Source: Gemmatimonadota bacterium | GTDB taxonomy: Bacteria; Gemmatimonadota; Gemmatimonadetes; Longimicrobiales; Gaopeijiaceae | Reading direction: 5' to 3' | Assembly: GCA_021295835.1 (NCBI GenBank) | Contig: JAGWBP010000012.1 | Span: 1 to 43,812, forward strand | Length of the DNA: 43,812 nucleotides | Shown: positions 1 through 8,104 of the stretch, piece after piece | Layout of the letters: every line of letters begins with the position of its first letter | How positions within the stretch are numbered: position 1 is the stretch's first letter | Notes under the pieces: generated by a model | Seen by the model: only the letters and a program-made list of their open reading frames with translations | Told to the model about the DNA's origin: nothing | Database searches by the model: none | Made by a program: the position numbers and the translations under genes

Positions 1-137
1 GCTTGCGAAAGCCTCCCAGCCCACCCTATGATCCAGCTTCCCCCACTCACCACCCACCACGACAGGTGAAGAGCCATTTTCAAAATGTAATGTGTAGTTC
101 ACGTGTTCAGGCTGACGAACGCCCGTCCGCCCCACCT

Positions 138-995
138 TCAGCCGACATCCTCGCGCGAGATCGTCACCTTCGGTGTCAGCGAGGAGCTGGCGCCGCCCCG
201 GAATACGCCCCGGATGGGGGGAACATCGGCGTAGTCACGGCCGACCGCCACGCGGATGTGGCGCTCGCCGGGGATGGAGTTGTTGGCGGGGTCCATTCCG
301 ACCCACCCAATCCCGGGAATCCGGCACTCCACCCAGGCGTGGCTCTCCGATTCGGCTGTCCCCGCCGCCGCCGGTCCCAGGTAGCCCGACACGTATCGGC
401 ACGGCACTCCCCAGCCCCTGAGAATCGTCGCCATGACGTGCGCATAGTCCTGACAAACGCCGCGTCCGCTCTCCAGGATCGCCTCGATCGGAGAATCCGC
501 AGCCGTGCTCCCGACGGCGTACTCGAAGGCCCGGTGCAGCTCCTCGCGCAGCTCGATCGCGGTGGCGAGCGGGTCGTCCGAGGGCCGCAGGCCCCGAGCC
601 TCGACGAAGCGATCGAGCACTGGCGACGGGCGGGCGAAGCGGCTGGGTTGGAGCATGATTCCGACCTCGGGGTCCGCAGCCTCCCGCTTCAGCTCCGTCC
701 AGCCGTCGGTACCCACGCGCCCGGGAGGCTTGGCCGTCGATTGCACCTCCACGGTGCATACGCTCCTCACCCAGAGGCGCCGGTGCGCACCCGGGTGGTC
801 CAGGAAGTGGCCATGATTGCCGAACGGACCGCGAAAGCCGAAAACAGGACCGACGGGATCGGTGTCGATGCGGGAATCCAGCAGCACCTGGACGCGATCC
901 CGCAGGGGGCGGAGGAAGAGCGTCATGACCGACGCCTCGACCGGCTCGGTATAGCGGAACTCCAGTTGGTGCTCGATCGTGTGTCGGGCGATCAC
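138..995 (-). CDS. Transglutaminase-like cysteine peptidase-fold protein
   Basis: Probable thiol enzyme of the transglutaminase/cysteine-protease fold, 285 aa. The catalytic triad is visible: Cys in GVCQDYAHVM, His in ESHAWVE, and Asp in GMDPANN. The N-terminal part (starting VIARHTIEHQLEFRY) matches the beta-sandwich that precedes the core in bacterial transglutaminase-like proteins. I chose the GTG at 995 because it overlaps the stop of the upstream alpha-E gene by 4 nt (GTGA); a longer open frame to 1715 is only shadow sequence inside that gene. It is the last gene of the amt / ATP-grasp / alpha-E / transglutaminase cluster. Families of this trio co-occur widely and have been predicted to make or modify peptides (family knowledge), but the substrate is unknown. 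No signal peptide is evident, so it is probably cytoplasmic. Confidence 0.85.
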   Translation of the reverse strand: MIARHTIEHQLEFRYTEPVEASVMTLFLRPLRDRVQVLLDSRIDTDPVGPVFGFRGPFGNHGHFLDHPGAHRRLWVRSVCTVEVQSTAKPPGRVGTDGWTELKREAADPEVGIMLQPSRFARPSPVLDRFVEARGLRPSDDPLATAIELREELHRAFEYAVGSTAADSPIEAILESGRGVCQDYAHVMATILRGWGVPCRYVSGYLGPAAAGTAESESHAWVECRIPGIGWVGMDPANNSIPGERHIRVAVGRDYADVPPIRGVFRGGASSSLTPKVTISREDVG

Positions 996-2002
996 CTGGG
1001 GAGCCCCTTCGCGATCGGGTAGGCGACGTAGGCGGAGATGATCAGGTCGTGCAGAGCCGCGCCGTCGGCGGCCAGACGCTTCAACAGCTCGCCCTCGGCT
1101 CGATCCGTCTCGACCCCGGTCTCGTCCGTCTCGAGCGGGGCGCCCGCGCCGGCTTCGAGCGTCGCCGCGAGCCGCAGCACCATCCGGTGGGGCGGGGCGA
1201 GCGGGTGCCGGCTCGCGAGCGGATCGATCCCGGTCAGCAGCGCTTCGAGACTCCGAACGACGAAGGAGAGCGAGCGCGGCGCCTCGGGGTCGCGCAGCAT
1301 GAAGTTCATCGCCTCGCGCCCGCGCACGGTCATCGTGTGACGGCGGCAGTAGAGCTCGTAGGCCGCGCAGACGCGCAGCAGGTCGGCCCACTGAAGCTGG
1401 ATCCCCGGGGCTCCGCGACGCCCGACCTTCTCCCAGTTGGAGAGGAGTGTCGTCTGGTGCTGAAGACGCTCCACGAACCGGCCCAGCTCGAGGAAGCGCC
1501 ACGCGTCGTCGCGGGCCATCGACGACTCCACGACCCCGGCCAGGAGGCGCAAACGGCCGATCGCCTCGGAGACGAGCCCCGTCGGACCAGCCGACCACGC
1601 CCCTGGAAAGTCGCACTCGGCAAGCCAGAGGTAGCCCTGGTTCAGAGTGGTCCACACATCGAGCGGCAACTGCGGGCGGAGCTGCGTTGCGTTCTCGCGG
1701 GCCATCCTCCAGCACGAGATCAGCGAGTCTGGGTTAGTATGGTCCTCGATCAGCGTTCCGGCCAGCGTATAGGCGTCGGCGACAAGGAAGACCTCGGCCT
1801 CGTCGGCGCTCAGCGGGGCGTCGGGCGCGATCTGCCCCAGGGTGCGGTAGATGCACCGCCAGCCCAGCGCCAACTCGTCGGCGGGCGTGTCCGGGAGCCC
1901 AGAGAGCTGGTGGCGCAGCAGAAGGGCGGTCTGCTCGGTGCGCTCCAGGTAGCGCCCCATCCAGTAGAGGTCGGCGGCCGTTCGGGCTAGCATCTTCGGC
2001 AA
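992..2002 (-). CDS. Alpha-E domain protein (DUF403)
   Basis: Helical alpha-E family protein, 336 aa, the usual full length. It opens with the family hallmark LARTAADLYWMGRYLERTEQTALLLR and has the later conserved segments ESSMARDDAWRFLELGRFVER and LSFVVRSLEALL. Biochemical function is unknown. The family occurs almost always beside a circularly permuted ATP-grasp protein and a transglutaminase, exactly as here, so it is probably a partner of a peptide-forming ligase (inference). The start shown is a TTG at 2002; an ATG three codons inside (1993) is an equally good alternative. It lies 11 bp after the ATP-grasp stop and overlaps the transglutaminase start by 4 nt, which implies translational coupling. 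Confidence 0.85.
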   Translation of the reverse strand: MPKMLARTAADLYWMGRYLERTEQTALLLRHQLSGLPDTPADELALGWRCIYRTLGQIAPDAPLSADEAEVFLVADAYTLAGTLIEDHTNPDSLISCWRMARENATQLRPQLPLDVWTTLNQGYLWLAECDFPGAWSAGPTGLVSEAIGRLRLLAGVVESSMARDDAWRFLELGRFVERLQHQTTLLSNWEKVGRRGAPGIQLQWADLLRVCAAYELYCRRHTMTVRGREAMNFMLRDPEAPRSLSFVVRSLEALLTGIDPLASRHPLAPPHRMVLRLAATLEAGAGAPLETDETGVETDRAEGELLKRLAADGAALHDLIISAYVAYPIAKGLPR

Positions 2003-2013
2003 CCGGCTTCCCG

Positions 2014-3483
2014 CTAGGCCGCCAGCACCCAGAGGTCCTTGCAGCCACCCCCCTGACTCGAATTCACGACCAGACTACCCTTGCTGAGCGCGACGCGGCA
2101 GAGTCCCCCTGGAACCACATGCTGTTCGCGGCTTCCGTGCAGCGTGAAGGGGCGCAGGTCGACATGGCGCGGCTGAACGCAGCCGTCCACGAAGCAGGCC
2201 GCGCGCGAGAGCGGGAGGACGGGCTGGGAGATGAAGTTGCCGGGATCCCCGCGCAGGCGCTCCGCGAAGGCGCTACGCTCCCGGGCGGTGGATTCGGGCC
2301 CGACCAGCATGCCGTAGCCGCCGGATCCGCCCACCTCCTTGACTACCAGATCGGGCAGGTTGTCGAGGGTGAAGGCAAGCCCATCGGGGTCCCGGCAGAG
2401 ATGCGTCTCCACGTTCGCCAGGATCGGCTCCTCGTGCAGGAAGTAGCGGATGATATCGGGCATGAAGGCGTACACCGACTTGTCGTCCGCGACCCCGGTG
2501 CCGGGCGCGTTGGCGAGCACGACGTTGCCGGCCCGGTAGGCGTGGAAGAGCCCGGCCGCCCCCAGGACCGAGCTCTCGCGAAAGGTCACCGGGTCGGCGT
2601 AGTCGTCGTCGATGCGCCGGTAGATCACGTCGATTCGCCTGAGTCCGTCGGCCATGCGCGCGTACACGGTGGCGTTGTGCATCACTAGGTCGCGTCCCTC
2701 AACCAAGTCGACTCCCATCTCGCCGGCGAGAAAGGCGTGCTCGTAGTAGGCCGAGTTGTAGCGCCCCGGGGTCAGGATCGCCACGCGCGGACTCTCGTCT
2801 CCCGATCCCAGCGACGCCAGAGTCGAGTACAGCCGCTCGGGGTACTCCGAGACCTCCCGCACCCTATGCTCCCGGTACAGCTCCGGCAGCGCGCGCTTCG
2901 TCGCCGCTCGGCACGCGAGCATGTACGAGACTCCCGACGGGACCCGCACGTTGTCCTCCAGCACCGCAAATTCCCCGTCGCTCCGCACCACGTCGGTGCC
3001 CCCCACGGCCACGTACACGTCGTGCGGGACTCTCACGCCGCGCATCTCGACCCGGTACTGGGGGCACCCCAGCACCAGCTCGGCGGGCACCACGCCGTCC
3101 CTCAGCGAGCGGCCTTCGTGGTAGATGTCACGCAGGAAGAGGTTGATCGCGCGCATGCGCTGCCTGATCCCCTCCTCCACCTCCTGCCACTCCGCAGACG
3201 CCACGATGCGGGGTACGCAGTCGATCGGAATTATCCGCTCCGACACCTCGTCCTTGCCCAGAACGGTGAAGGTGATGCCCTCGTGCAGAAAACGACGGTG
3301 GACGCTCTCCTGAATGCGCGCGAGCTCGTCGGGGGGCACCCGGCCCAGCGCCTCGCCCAGAAGGCGACACGCAGGCCTCGGGCTGCCGTCCGCGCCGAAG
3401 AGCTCGTCAAAGAAGCGACCCTCCAGCCTGTAGTCGGCGAAGGCGCCCGAACCGGCCCGGACGCCCCCTTCGAGTGGCTCCAC
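2014..3483 (-). CDS. Circularly permuted ATP-grasp type 2 protein (DUF404/DUF407)
   Basis: Predicted ATP-dependent carboxylate-amine ligase, 489 aa, the expected length for the circularly permuted ATP-grasp family. Recognisable segments are GITFTVLG near residue 70, IPIDCVPRIV, INLFLRDIYH, GTDVVRSDGEFAVLEDNVRVPSGVSYML, the metal/ATP-binding-type run DVIYRRIDDDYADP, and the KEVGGSGGYGMLVGP loop. The enzyme probably joins an amino acid or amine to a carboxylate, but the substrate is not known. The GTG start at 3483 lies 18 bp after the ammonium transporter stop, so the gene is probably cotranscribed with amt. Downstream are the alpha-E and transglutaminase partners. Confidence 0.88.
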   Translation of the reverse strand: MEPLEGGVRAGSGAFADYRLEGRFFDELFGADGSPRPACRLLGEALGRVPPDELARIQESVHRRFLHEGITFTVLGKDEVSERIIPIDCVPRIVASAEWQEVEEGIRQRMRAINLFLRDIYHEGRSLRDGVVPAELVLGCPQYRVEMRGVRVPHDVYVAVGGTDVVRSDGEFAVLEDNVRVPSGVSYMLACRAATKRALPELYREHRVREVSEYPERLYSTLASLGSGDESPRVAILTPGRYNSAYYEHAFLAGEMGVDLVEGRDLVMHNATVYARMADGLRRIDVIYRRIDDDYADPVTFRESSVLGAAGLFHAYRAGNVVLANAPGTGVADDKSVYAFMPDIIRYFLHEEPILANVETHLCRDPDGLAFTLDNLPDLVVKEVGGSGGYGMLVGPESTARERSAFAERLRGDPGNFISQPVLPLSRAACFVDGCVQPRHVDLRPFTLHGSREQHVVPGGLCRVALSKGSLVVNSSQGGGCKDLWVLAA

Positions 3484-3501
3484 GACTGTTGCCGGCCGCT
3501 A

Positions 3502-4926
3502 CTACGGGTCGCGGAAGTCGCCGCCATCCTCCGGGTCCACCATGAGGGCGAACTCCGGATACGCGTCGATTCCAAGCTCCATCGCATCCTGGCCGATCTC
3601 CTCGACCTCCCTCGACACGCGCACCCCCATCGTCTTCTCGAGCACGAACCAGACGCCCCACGAAAGGGTGAATACGAAGACGCCGATGCTCAGGACGCCG
3701 ACCAGTTGCGTCGCCAGATCGGCGCCCGCCGCGATGCTCGCCGCGAGCGTGCCCCAGATGCCGGCGAAGAGGTGCGCGGGGACAGCGCCGACGACGTCGT
3801 CGATCCGGGCGCGCTCGAGCACCCTCAGGCCGATCGTGCAGACCAGCGCCCCCACGGCGCCGATCACGATCGCCAACCTGCCGTCCGGGATGTTGGGACC
3901 CGCCGTGATCGCTACGAGTCCCGCGATTGCGCCGTTCAGCGCGGCGAAGAGGTCGGTGCGGCCCAGAATCGGCCTCGAGACCAGGATCGCCATGATGACG
4001 CCGCCGGCTGCGGCCAAGTTGGTGTTCACGATCACATTGCTCATCCCCACGGCGTCGGCGGCGCTCCCCAAGGCGAGCTGCGAGCCGCCGTTGAAGCCGA
4101 ACCAACCGAGCCAGAGGATGAAGACGCCGAGGGTGACGGTCGGGATGTTGGACGGCGGTGTCAGCTTGACCGATCCGTCCTTGCGGAACTTGCCCCAGCG
4201 CGGCCCCACTACGAGCGCGCCGGCCAGCGCGGCCCATCCTCCTGTCGAGTGCACGATCGTGGAGCCGGCGAAGTCGCTGAAGCCGCGCTCGGCGAGCCAT
4301 CCGCCGCCCCACGTCCACGCACCGACAACCGGGTAGATGATCGTGGTCAGGACCGCCGTGAAGACGAAGAATGCCCAGAGGTTGACCCGCTCGGCGAGCG
4401 CCCCGGAGACGATCGACGCGGTTGTCGCCACGAAGACCATCTGGAAGAACCAGTCGGAGGTGACGGCGTAGCCGTTTCCGATCACCGCATCGGCGGCCCC
4501 ATCGTTGCCTCCGAGGAGCGCCAGCTCGTCGGGCGAAGAGCCGTAGAACCAGTCGAGCGACCCGATGAAGCTGCCCACATCGGTGTACATCAGCCCGTAC
4601 CCGACGACGAAGTACGAGATGCCGGCAATCGAGTAGAGACCGACGTTCTTGAGACAGATCACCGAGGCGTTCTTGGAGCGCACCGACCCGGACTCCAGCA
4701 TCGTGAAGCCGGCGCACATCCACATGACGAGCGCCCCCCAGACGAGGAAGGAGAGCGTGTTGAAGACGAAGGCGCTCTCGGCACCGGTCGAGGCCGAGGC
4801 CGCAGCGGGAAGGGATGCGAGGAGGAGAGTGGCGAGGAAGGCGGCCGATACGGGCCGGAAAACCTTGCCCAGGAGCCCTCTGCCAGCGAGCGGAAAAGCC
4901 GTCGAGTTCATCATGGCGGTTGTCAC
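3502..4926 (-). CDS. amt: Ammonium transporter Amt
   Basis: Inner-membrane ammonium channel of the Amt/MEP/Rh family, 474 aa. An N-terminal signal-like segment (to about residue 46, ending LPAAASAST) is followed by about 11 membrane segments. Both pore histidines are visible, in STIVHSTGGWAALAG and PAHLFAGIWGTLAAS, together with the family signatures GFTMLESGSVRSKNAS and FFQMVFVATTASIVSGALAERV. No glnK/PII gene is adjacent, which is unusual because amt is commonly paired with it. The start is a GTG at 4926; a tandem ATG pair at 4914/4911 is an alternative. It leads the ATP-grasp/alpha-E/transglutaminase cluster with an 18-bp gap. A tandem dyad promoter module lies about 200 nt upstream at 5127-5165. 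Confidence 0.95.
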   Translation of the reverse strand: MTTAMMNSTAFPLAGRGLLGKVFRPVSAAFLATLLLASLPAAASASTGAESAFVFNTLSFLVWGALVMWMCAGFTMLESGSVRSKNASVICLKNVGLYSIAGISYFVVGYGLMYTDVGSFIGSLDWFYGSSPDELALLGGNDGAADAVIGNGYAVTSDWFFQMVFVATTASIVSGALAERVNLWAFFVFTAVLTTIIYPVVGAWTWGGGWLAERGFSDFAGSTIVHSTGGWAALAGALVVGPRWGKFRKDGSVKLTPPSNIPTVTLGVFILWLGWFGFNGGSQLALGSAADAVGMSNVIVNTNLAAAGGVIMAILVSRPILGRTDLFAALNGAIAGLVAITAGPNIPDGRLAIVIGAVGALVCTIGLRVLERARIDDVVGAVPAHLFAGIWGTLAASIAAGADLATQLVGVLSIGVFVFTLSWGVWFVLEKTMGVRVSREVEEIGQDAMELGIDAYPEFALMVDPEDGGDFRDP

Positions 4927-4979
4927 ACTATCGTGGTGGGGAAGACCGGGGGCGGCCCGGGTTCGGGCTGCGCCAGCCA

Positions 4980-5008
4980 GCCGATCGTCGGCCTGGGAAA
5001 AGGCCGAC
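4980..5008 (-). promoter_or_regulatory. Possible competing hairpins in the amt leader
   Basis: Read on the minus strand, GTCGGCC (5008-5002) can pair with GGCCGAC (4993-4987). The same second segment can instead pair with TCGGC at 4984-4980 through a 3-nt loop. The two stems are mutually exclusive and lie between the putative amt promoter and the amt start. There is no clear U-tract, so an attenuator is only a possibility; the stem could also be the remnant of an rqcH terminator. Confidence 0.3.
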
Positions 5009-5126
5009 CCCCGCTACCGCCGTTACAGGGAGCCAAGGTACTGTGCGGACGGCGCTGCGCAAGTAGCGGGTTCGAGGCTACCGCCCCCGAGGGGCAACGC
5101 AGAGCTAAGCCACGAGACACGGAAGT

Positions 5127-5165
5127 TGTAAACCATGGTTTACATATTGTAAAGCATACATTACA
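5127..5165 (-). promoter_or_regulatory. Tandem TGTAAA-N6-TTTACA dyads with embedded promoter, upstream of amt
   Basis: Two 18-bp dyads lie 21 bp apart centre to centre. 5127-5144 is a perfect palindrome (TGTAAACCATGGTTTACA). 5148-5165 reads TGTAATGTATGCTTTACA on the minus strand. In the amt direction the pair contains TTTACA-N17-TACAAC, a plausible sigma-70 -35/-10 pair, so a bound protein would occlude RNA polymerase. The same module with the same spacing and orientation recurs at 38128-38166. The half-site equals the classical TyrR-box consensus (family knowledge), but no such regulator is encoded here. Confidence 0.65.
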
Positions 5166-5199
5166 CTGTGGGAGGCGAGCCGGGCACAACCAACTTGCG

Positions 5200-6804
5200 T
5201 CATCGCCGCAGCCGCACATTCAGCTCCGGGTCCGGCGTCACGAAGATCGTCTCGACCCGCTCGGTGACCACCGCCCCCCTCGGGGCCCGCCGCGCCTTGC
5301 GCACCCACTTCCGCCTCGTCCAGTCGACGGCCACGGTGCCCGACCCCCTCGCCGAGGAGTGGTTTGCGGCCAGGACGGCGGCTTCTCGCAGCTCTGCCGC
5401 CGGGGGGCGCTCAGCGCCAGTCCAGCGGAGGATCACATGGGCGCCGGCAGTGTGGCGGGCGTGCAGCCAGATGTCGAGCGGGCGAGAGTGGTGAAAGGTG
5501 AGATCGTCGTTGTCCCTGGCCGAGCGGCCCACGCGGATCTCCAGACCGCCGGAGCTCCTGAACGTCAGGTACGGGGTCCGCCCGCCTCCACTGGGTCTGG
5601 CGCCGCGCCTCCCCCCATCCATCGCGGCGTTGGGCGCAGGGGCGGCCGCGCCGATTGCGACCGCCTCTCCACTCGCCTGCCTCTCGCGCAGCTCCTCGAC
5701 TCGCGCCAGTTCGTCTTCGGCCACGCCGATTAGTTGCGGCAGCTCAAGGGCGCCGCGCTCCAGGCGCGCAGCCCTACGGAATAGGGCGTCCGCCTGCTGG
5801 TGGGGCCTGCGGGCCGCCGAGAGGCTAATCGTGCGCATGGACCCGTCGAAGTCGGGTAGTGTGACACTCGGCGCGCCAGATTCGATCAGGTGAAGCGACG
5901 ACAGGATCAGTTGGGCGTCCTGGCGCACCCGTACCGCGGTGCCGCACGCCTCTAGCTCCTGGCGCAGCCGACGGAGCTTGCGCCTGAGCCGTCTCGCCTC
6001 GCGGCGCAGGCCACTCGACGTCGGCGACGGATGGGCGACCCGCTCGCCACGGAGGGTGGCGATGGCGTCCAGCAGGCTGGGCGCGGGCTCGCCGGCCACT
6101 CCGGGGAGAGGCCAGGGATAGGGCTGACGGCGCGACCCGAGCTCCAGGAGGTGAGGGTCCAGATCGACGCCCTGCGCCATTCGCGACCAGAGCCGGAAAG
6201 CCTCCTCCGGACTCTCGGCCTCCACCAGGGCGTCCACGTTGATCGAGGACGTGTGGGCGACGTTCCTCAGCAGCAGCGCCCGCCTCGCGCCCGGATCCGG
6301 GTCGGCCAGGAGCTCGACCCAGCCGCGAAGGTCGGGCTCTCGCCTGGGCGGTCGTCCCCCGTGAGCCCCCGGCGGGACCCAGGGCTGTCCGACGGGGGGA
6401 GCACGGCCCGACACGCCGCCCACCCGCTTCGCCTCGCGGAGATCGGGGCCGAGCGCGAGGACCCCGCGACGGCGATTATCGGCGAGCTCCAGGACGAGCG
6501 TGGGGCTGGGTTGACGCCCCCTGACCCGGCGCAGCCTCACCAGCAGGATGCGTTCGTCCCGAGTGGCCTCCACACCCGTCACCAGAGCGGGGAGCGGCTC
6601 GGAGTCGGGGTCGGGTTCCGAGGGATCGCCAAGGACGACCGTCATGCTCCCGGGCGAGAGATCGACCGCCAGCGTCGCATCCCTCAGGTAGACGACCACG
6701 GCGGCCGGGTCGCGCACGAGGGCGATGCGCCGGGCTCTCTGGCCCCGCAGTCGGGCGTCAAGCTCGGTCGCCACAAACCGCGTCAGGGATCCGTCCCAGA
6801 TCAA
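5200..6804 (-). CDS. rqcH: RqcH/NFACT family ribosome quality-control protein
   Basis: NFACT family protein of 534 aa. In characterised bacteria RqcH binds stalled 50S subunits carrying peptidyl-tRNA and adds C-terminal alanine tails that mark the nascent chain for degradation. The C-terminal NFACT-R domain (about residues 410-520) is clear: PYLTFRSSGGLEIRVGRSARDND, then HSRPLDIWLHARHTAGAHVIL. The middle (about 265-390) is rich in Arg, Leu and Glu, as expected of the coiled-coil arms. The N-terminal NFACT-N region is diverged but keeps DGSLTRFVATEL and TRDERILLVRL. The only in-frame start is a TTG at 6804, because a stop lies a few codons upstream with no ATG between. It is divergent from the YqeK-like gene with only 45 bp between them. 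Confidence 0.85.
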   Translation of the reverse strand: MIWDGSLTRFVATELDARLRGQRARRIALVRDPAAVVVYLRDATLAVDLSPGSMTVVLGDPSEPDPDSEPLPALVTGVEATRDERILLVRLRRVRGRQPSPTLVLELADNRRRGVLALGPDLREAKRVGGVSGRAPPVGQPWVPPGAHGGRPPRREPDLRGWVELLADPDPGARRALLLRNVAHTSSINVDALVEAESPEEAFRLWSRMAQGVDLDPHLLELGSRRQPYPWPLPGVAGEPAPSLLDAIATLRGERVAHPSPTSSGLRREARRLRRKLRRLRQELEACGTAVRVRQDAQLILSSLHLIESGAPSVTLPDFDGSMRTISLSAARRPHQQADALFRRAARLERGALELPQLIGVAEDELARVEELRERQASGEAVAIGAAAPAPNAAMDGGRRGARPSGGGRTPYLTFRSSGGLEIRVGRSARDNDDLTFHHSRPLDIWLHARHTAGAHVILRWTGAERPPAAELREAAVLAANHSSARGSGTVAVDWTRRKWVRKARRAPRGAVVTERVETIFVTPDPELNVRLRR

Positions 6805-6849
6805 CGCGCACTCGCCATTGCGGATCGGTTCGTTCCATTACCTTCCGCC

Positions 6850-7590
6850 ATGGAAGGAGACGATCGGGTGCCGCCGGAAGCACACCCCGTGGTCGCCGCC
6901 GCCGCTGCCGGCACGCTACCCTCCTGGCACGTCGCCGGGAGGCGACGCCGCGCCCACATGCGTCGCGTCGCAGACCTTCTCGGTGGCTGGGCGCGGCAGA
7001 TGGGCGTCGGAGAGGCAGAGGAGAGTAGGTGGCGCGCGGCGGGACTGCTGCACGATGCGCTCCGCGGCGCTTCGCCTGCGGAGCTCCGCGAAGTTCTGAA
7101 GCTGGCGGCGGGTGCGACCGACGGACGGGCGACCGCTACGGCCGATCTCGCCGAGCCGAAGTCCGGGTGGTCGCGATTCCTCCCCCGGAGCCCCGGCGAG
7201 CTGCCGCCGGGAGCCTGGCACGGCCCAGCGGCCGCCGTCGCCCTCCGAGAGGACGGCGTCGAAGACTGGGAGCTCCTCCACGCGATCAGCTGGCATACGC
7301 TCGGCTCCAGGCGCTTCGGACTCCTCGGAGGCGCCCTATTCGCCGCCGACTTCCTCGACCCGGGACGCGGCGATCCGACCGGGGTGCGCCGCGCTCTGCG
7401 GGAACGCGTGCCGCGCGATCCGACGAGAGTCATCCCGGAGGTGGTCCGCACGAAGTTAGATTACCTTTCTCGGGCCGGGCAGTCGGTACACCCGCAGACG
7501 GCCCGCTTTCTCGATTTTCTTGCCGACGGATGGCAGGGGGATGTAACCGTGCGCGCTGCTAGCGGCCCGTCAAGACCGGCGAACGATTGA
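6850..7590 (+). CDS. yqeK: YqeK-like HD-domain hydrolase
   Basis: HD-superfamily phosphohydrolase of 246 aa. The YqeK family hydrolyses diadenosine tetraphosphate symmetrically (family knowledge). HD ligands are visible in WHVAGRRRRAHMRRVADLL and AGLLHDALRG (HD pair), and later in LLHAISWHTLGSRRFGLLGGALFAADFLDPGR, which matches the YqeK pattern of a His followed by an ADxxxPGR segment. An Arg/Pro-rich insert separates the two halves. The ATG at 6850 gives a family-like N-terminus; the much longer open frame upstream is antisense to rqcH. The stop overlaps the TTG start of the next gene by 4 nt. No clear Shine-Dalgarno sequence is seen. Confidence 0.75.
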   Translation: MEGDDRVPPEAHPVVAAAAAGTLPSWHVAGRRRRAHMRRVADLLGGWARQMGVGEAEESRWRAAGLLHDALRGASPAELREVLKLAAGATDGRATATADLAEPKSGWSRFLPRSPGELPPGAWHGPAAAVALREDGVEDWELLHAISWHTLGSRRFGLLGGALFAADFLDPGRGDPTGVRRALRERVPRDPTRVIPEVVRTKLDYLSRAGQSVHPQTARFLDFLADGWQGDVTVRAASGPSRPAND

Positions 7591-8102
7591 GTATCGGGCG
7601 GGCGTTGCGGAGGGCCACCGAGGTGGTGGTGCTGTCGGCGGTGCTGCTCCTTGCGGGTTCGGCGATCTTCCAGTGGATCCCCGACGGCGAGGTCGGGGTG
7701 AGCCACGATGCGCCCCCGGGTCGGACCGAGCGGATCACGGTCGAGGTCAGGAACGCCGGTGGAGTGCAGGGGATGGCCCGCTCGGCAACCGACTTCCTGC
7801 GTGGTGCCGGCTATGACGTCGTCACGCTGGGCAACGCGGAGAGCTTCGACGAGGATCGGTCGGTTGTGATCGACAGGGTGGGCGAGATGCGGATGGCGCG
7901 ACTCGTCGCAGAGACTCTGGGCGTGGACAGCGTTATCAGCGAGCCCGACCCCGAGCTCTTCGTGGACGTGACGGTGCGCCTAGGCGCCAGGTGGACCCCG
8001 CCGGAGGTCTCCCGCCCCCGGTCGGCGAGTGGCGGTGGGGGGAGCGGTTCGGCGCGCACGCTGATGTGTGGACTCACGGGCGACGGCGAAGGGGACTCGT
8101 AG
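7587..8102 (+). CDS. LytR C-terminal (LytR_C) domain protein
   Basis: Membrane-anchored protein of 171 aa with one transmembrane segment (about 14-33, VVVLSAVLLLAGSAIFQWI). A LytR_C/VirJ-like domain follows at about residues 48-128 (RITVEVRNAGGVQGMARSATDFLRGAGYDVVTLG ... VDSVISEPDPELFVDVTVRLG). The domain is common next to yqeK in bacteria, but its precise role is unknown. The Ser/Gly-rich tail looks disordered. The TTG start at 7587 overlaps the yqeK stop by 4 nt; no ATG start is available. lepB begins 2 bp after the stop. Confidence 0.7.
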   Translation: MSIGRALRRATEVVVLSAVLLLAGSAIFQWIPDGEVGVSHDAPPGRTERITVEVRNAGGVQGMARSATDFLRGAGYDVVTLGNAESFDEDRSVVIDRVGEMRMARLVAETLGVDSVISEPDPELFVDVTVRLGARWTPPEVSRPRSASGGGGSGSARTLMCGLTGDGEGDS

Positions 8103-8104
8103 CG

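Noticed and set aside
86..103. TGTAATGTGTAGTTCACG, similar to one of the tandem dyads
   Set aside because: It matches the amt-side dyad at about two thirds of positions but lacks a symmetric right half and a second dyad, and no gene is positioned for it in the window.
3..1022. 339-codon plus-strand open frame at the left edge
   Set aside because: Antisense to the transglutaminase gene, which carries a complete catalytic triad.
5126..5165. BirA (biotin repressor) operator or NtcA site
   Set aside because: BirA half-sites are separated by about 14-16 bp and the BirA here lacks a winged helix; NtcA needs GTA-N8-TAC, whereas the spacing here is N10.
2737..5733. A 998-codon open frame on the plus strand
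   Set aside because: It runs antisense through the ATP-grasp, amt and rqcH genes, is full of Arg/His/Asp/Pro without domain motifs, and is the usual shadow of G+C-rich codons.
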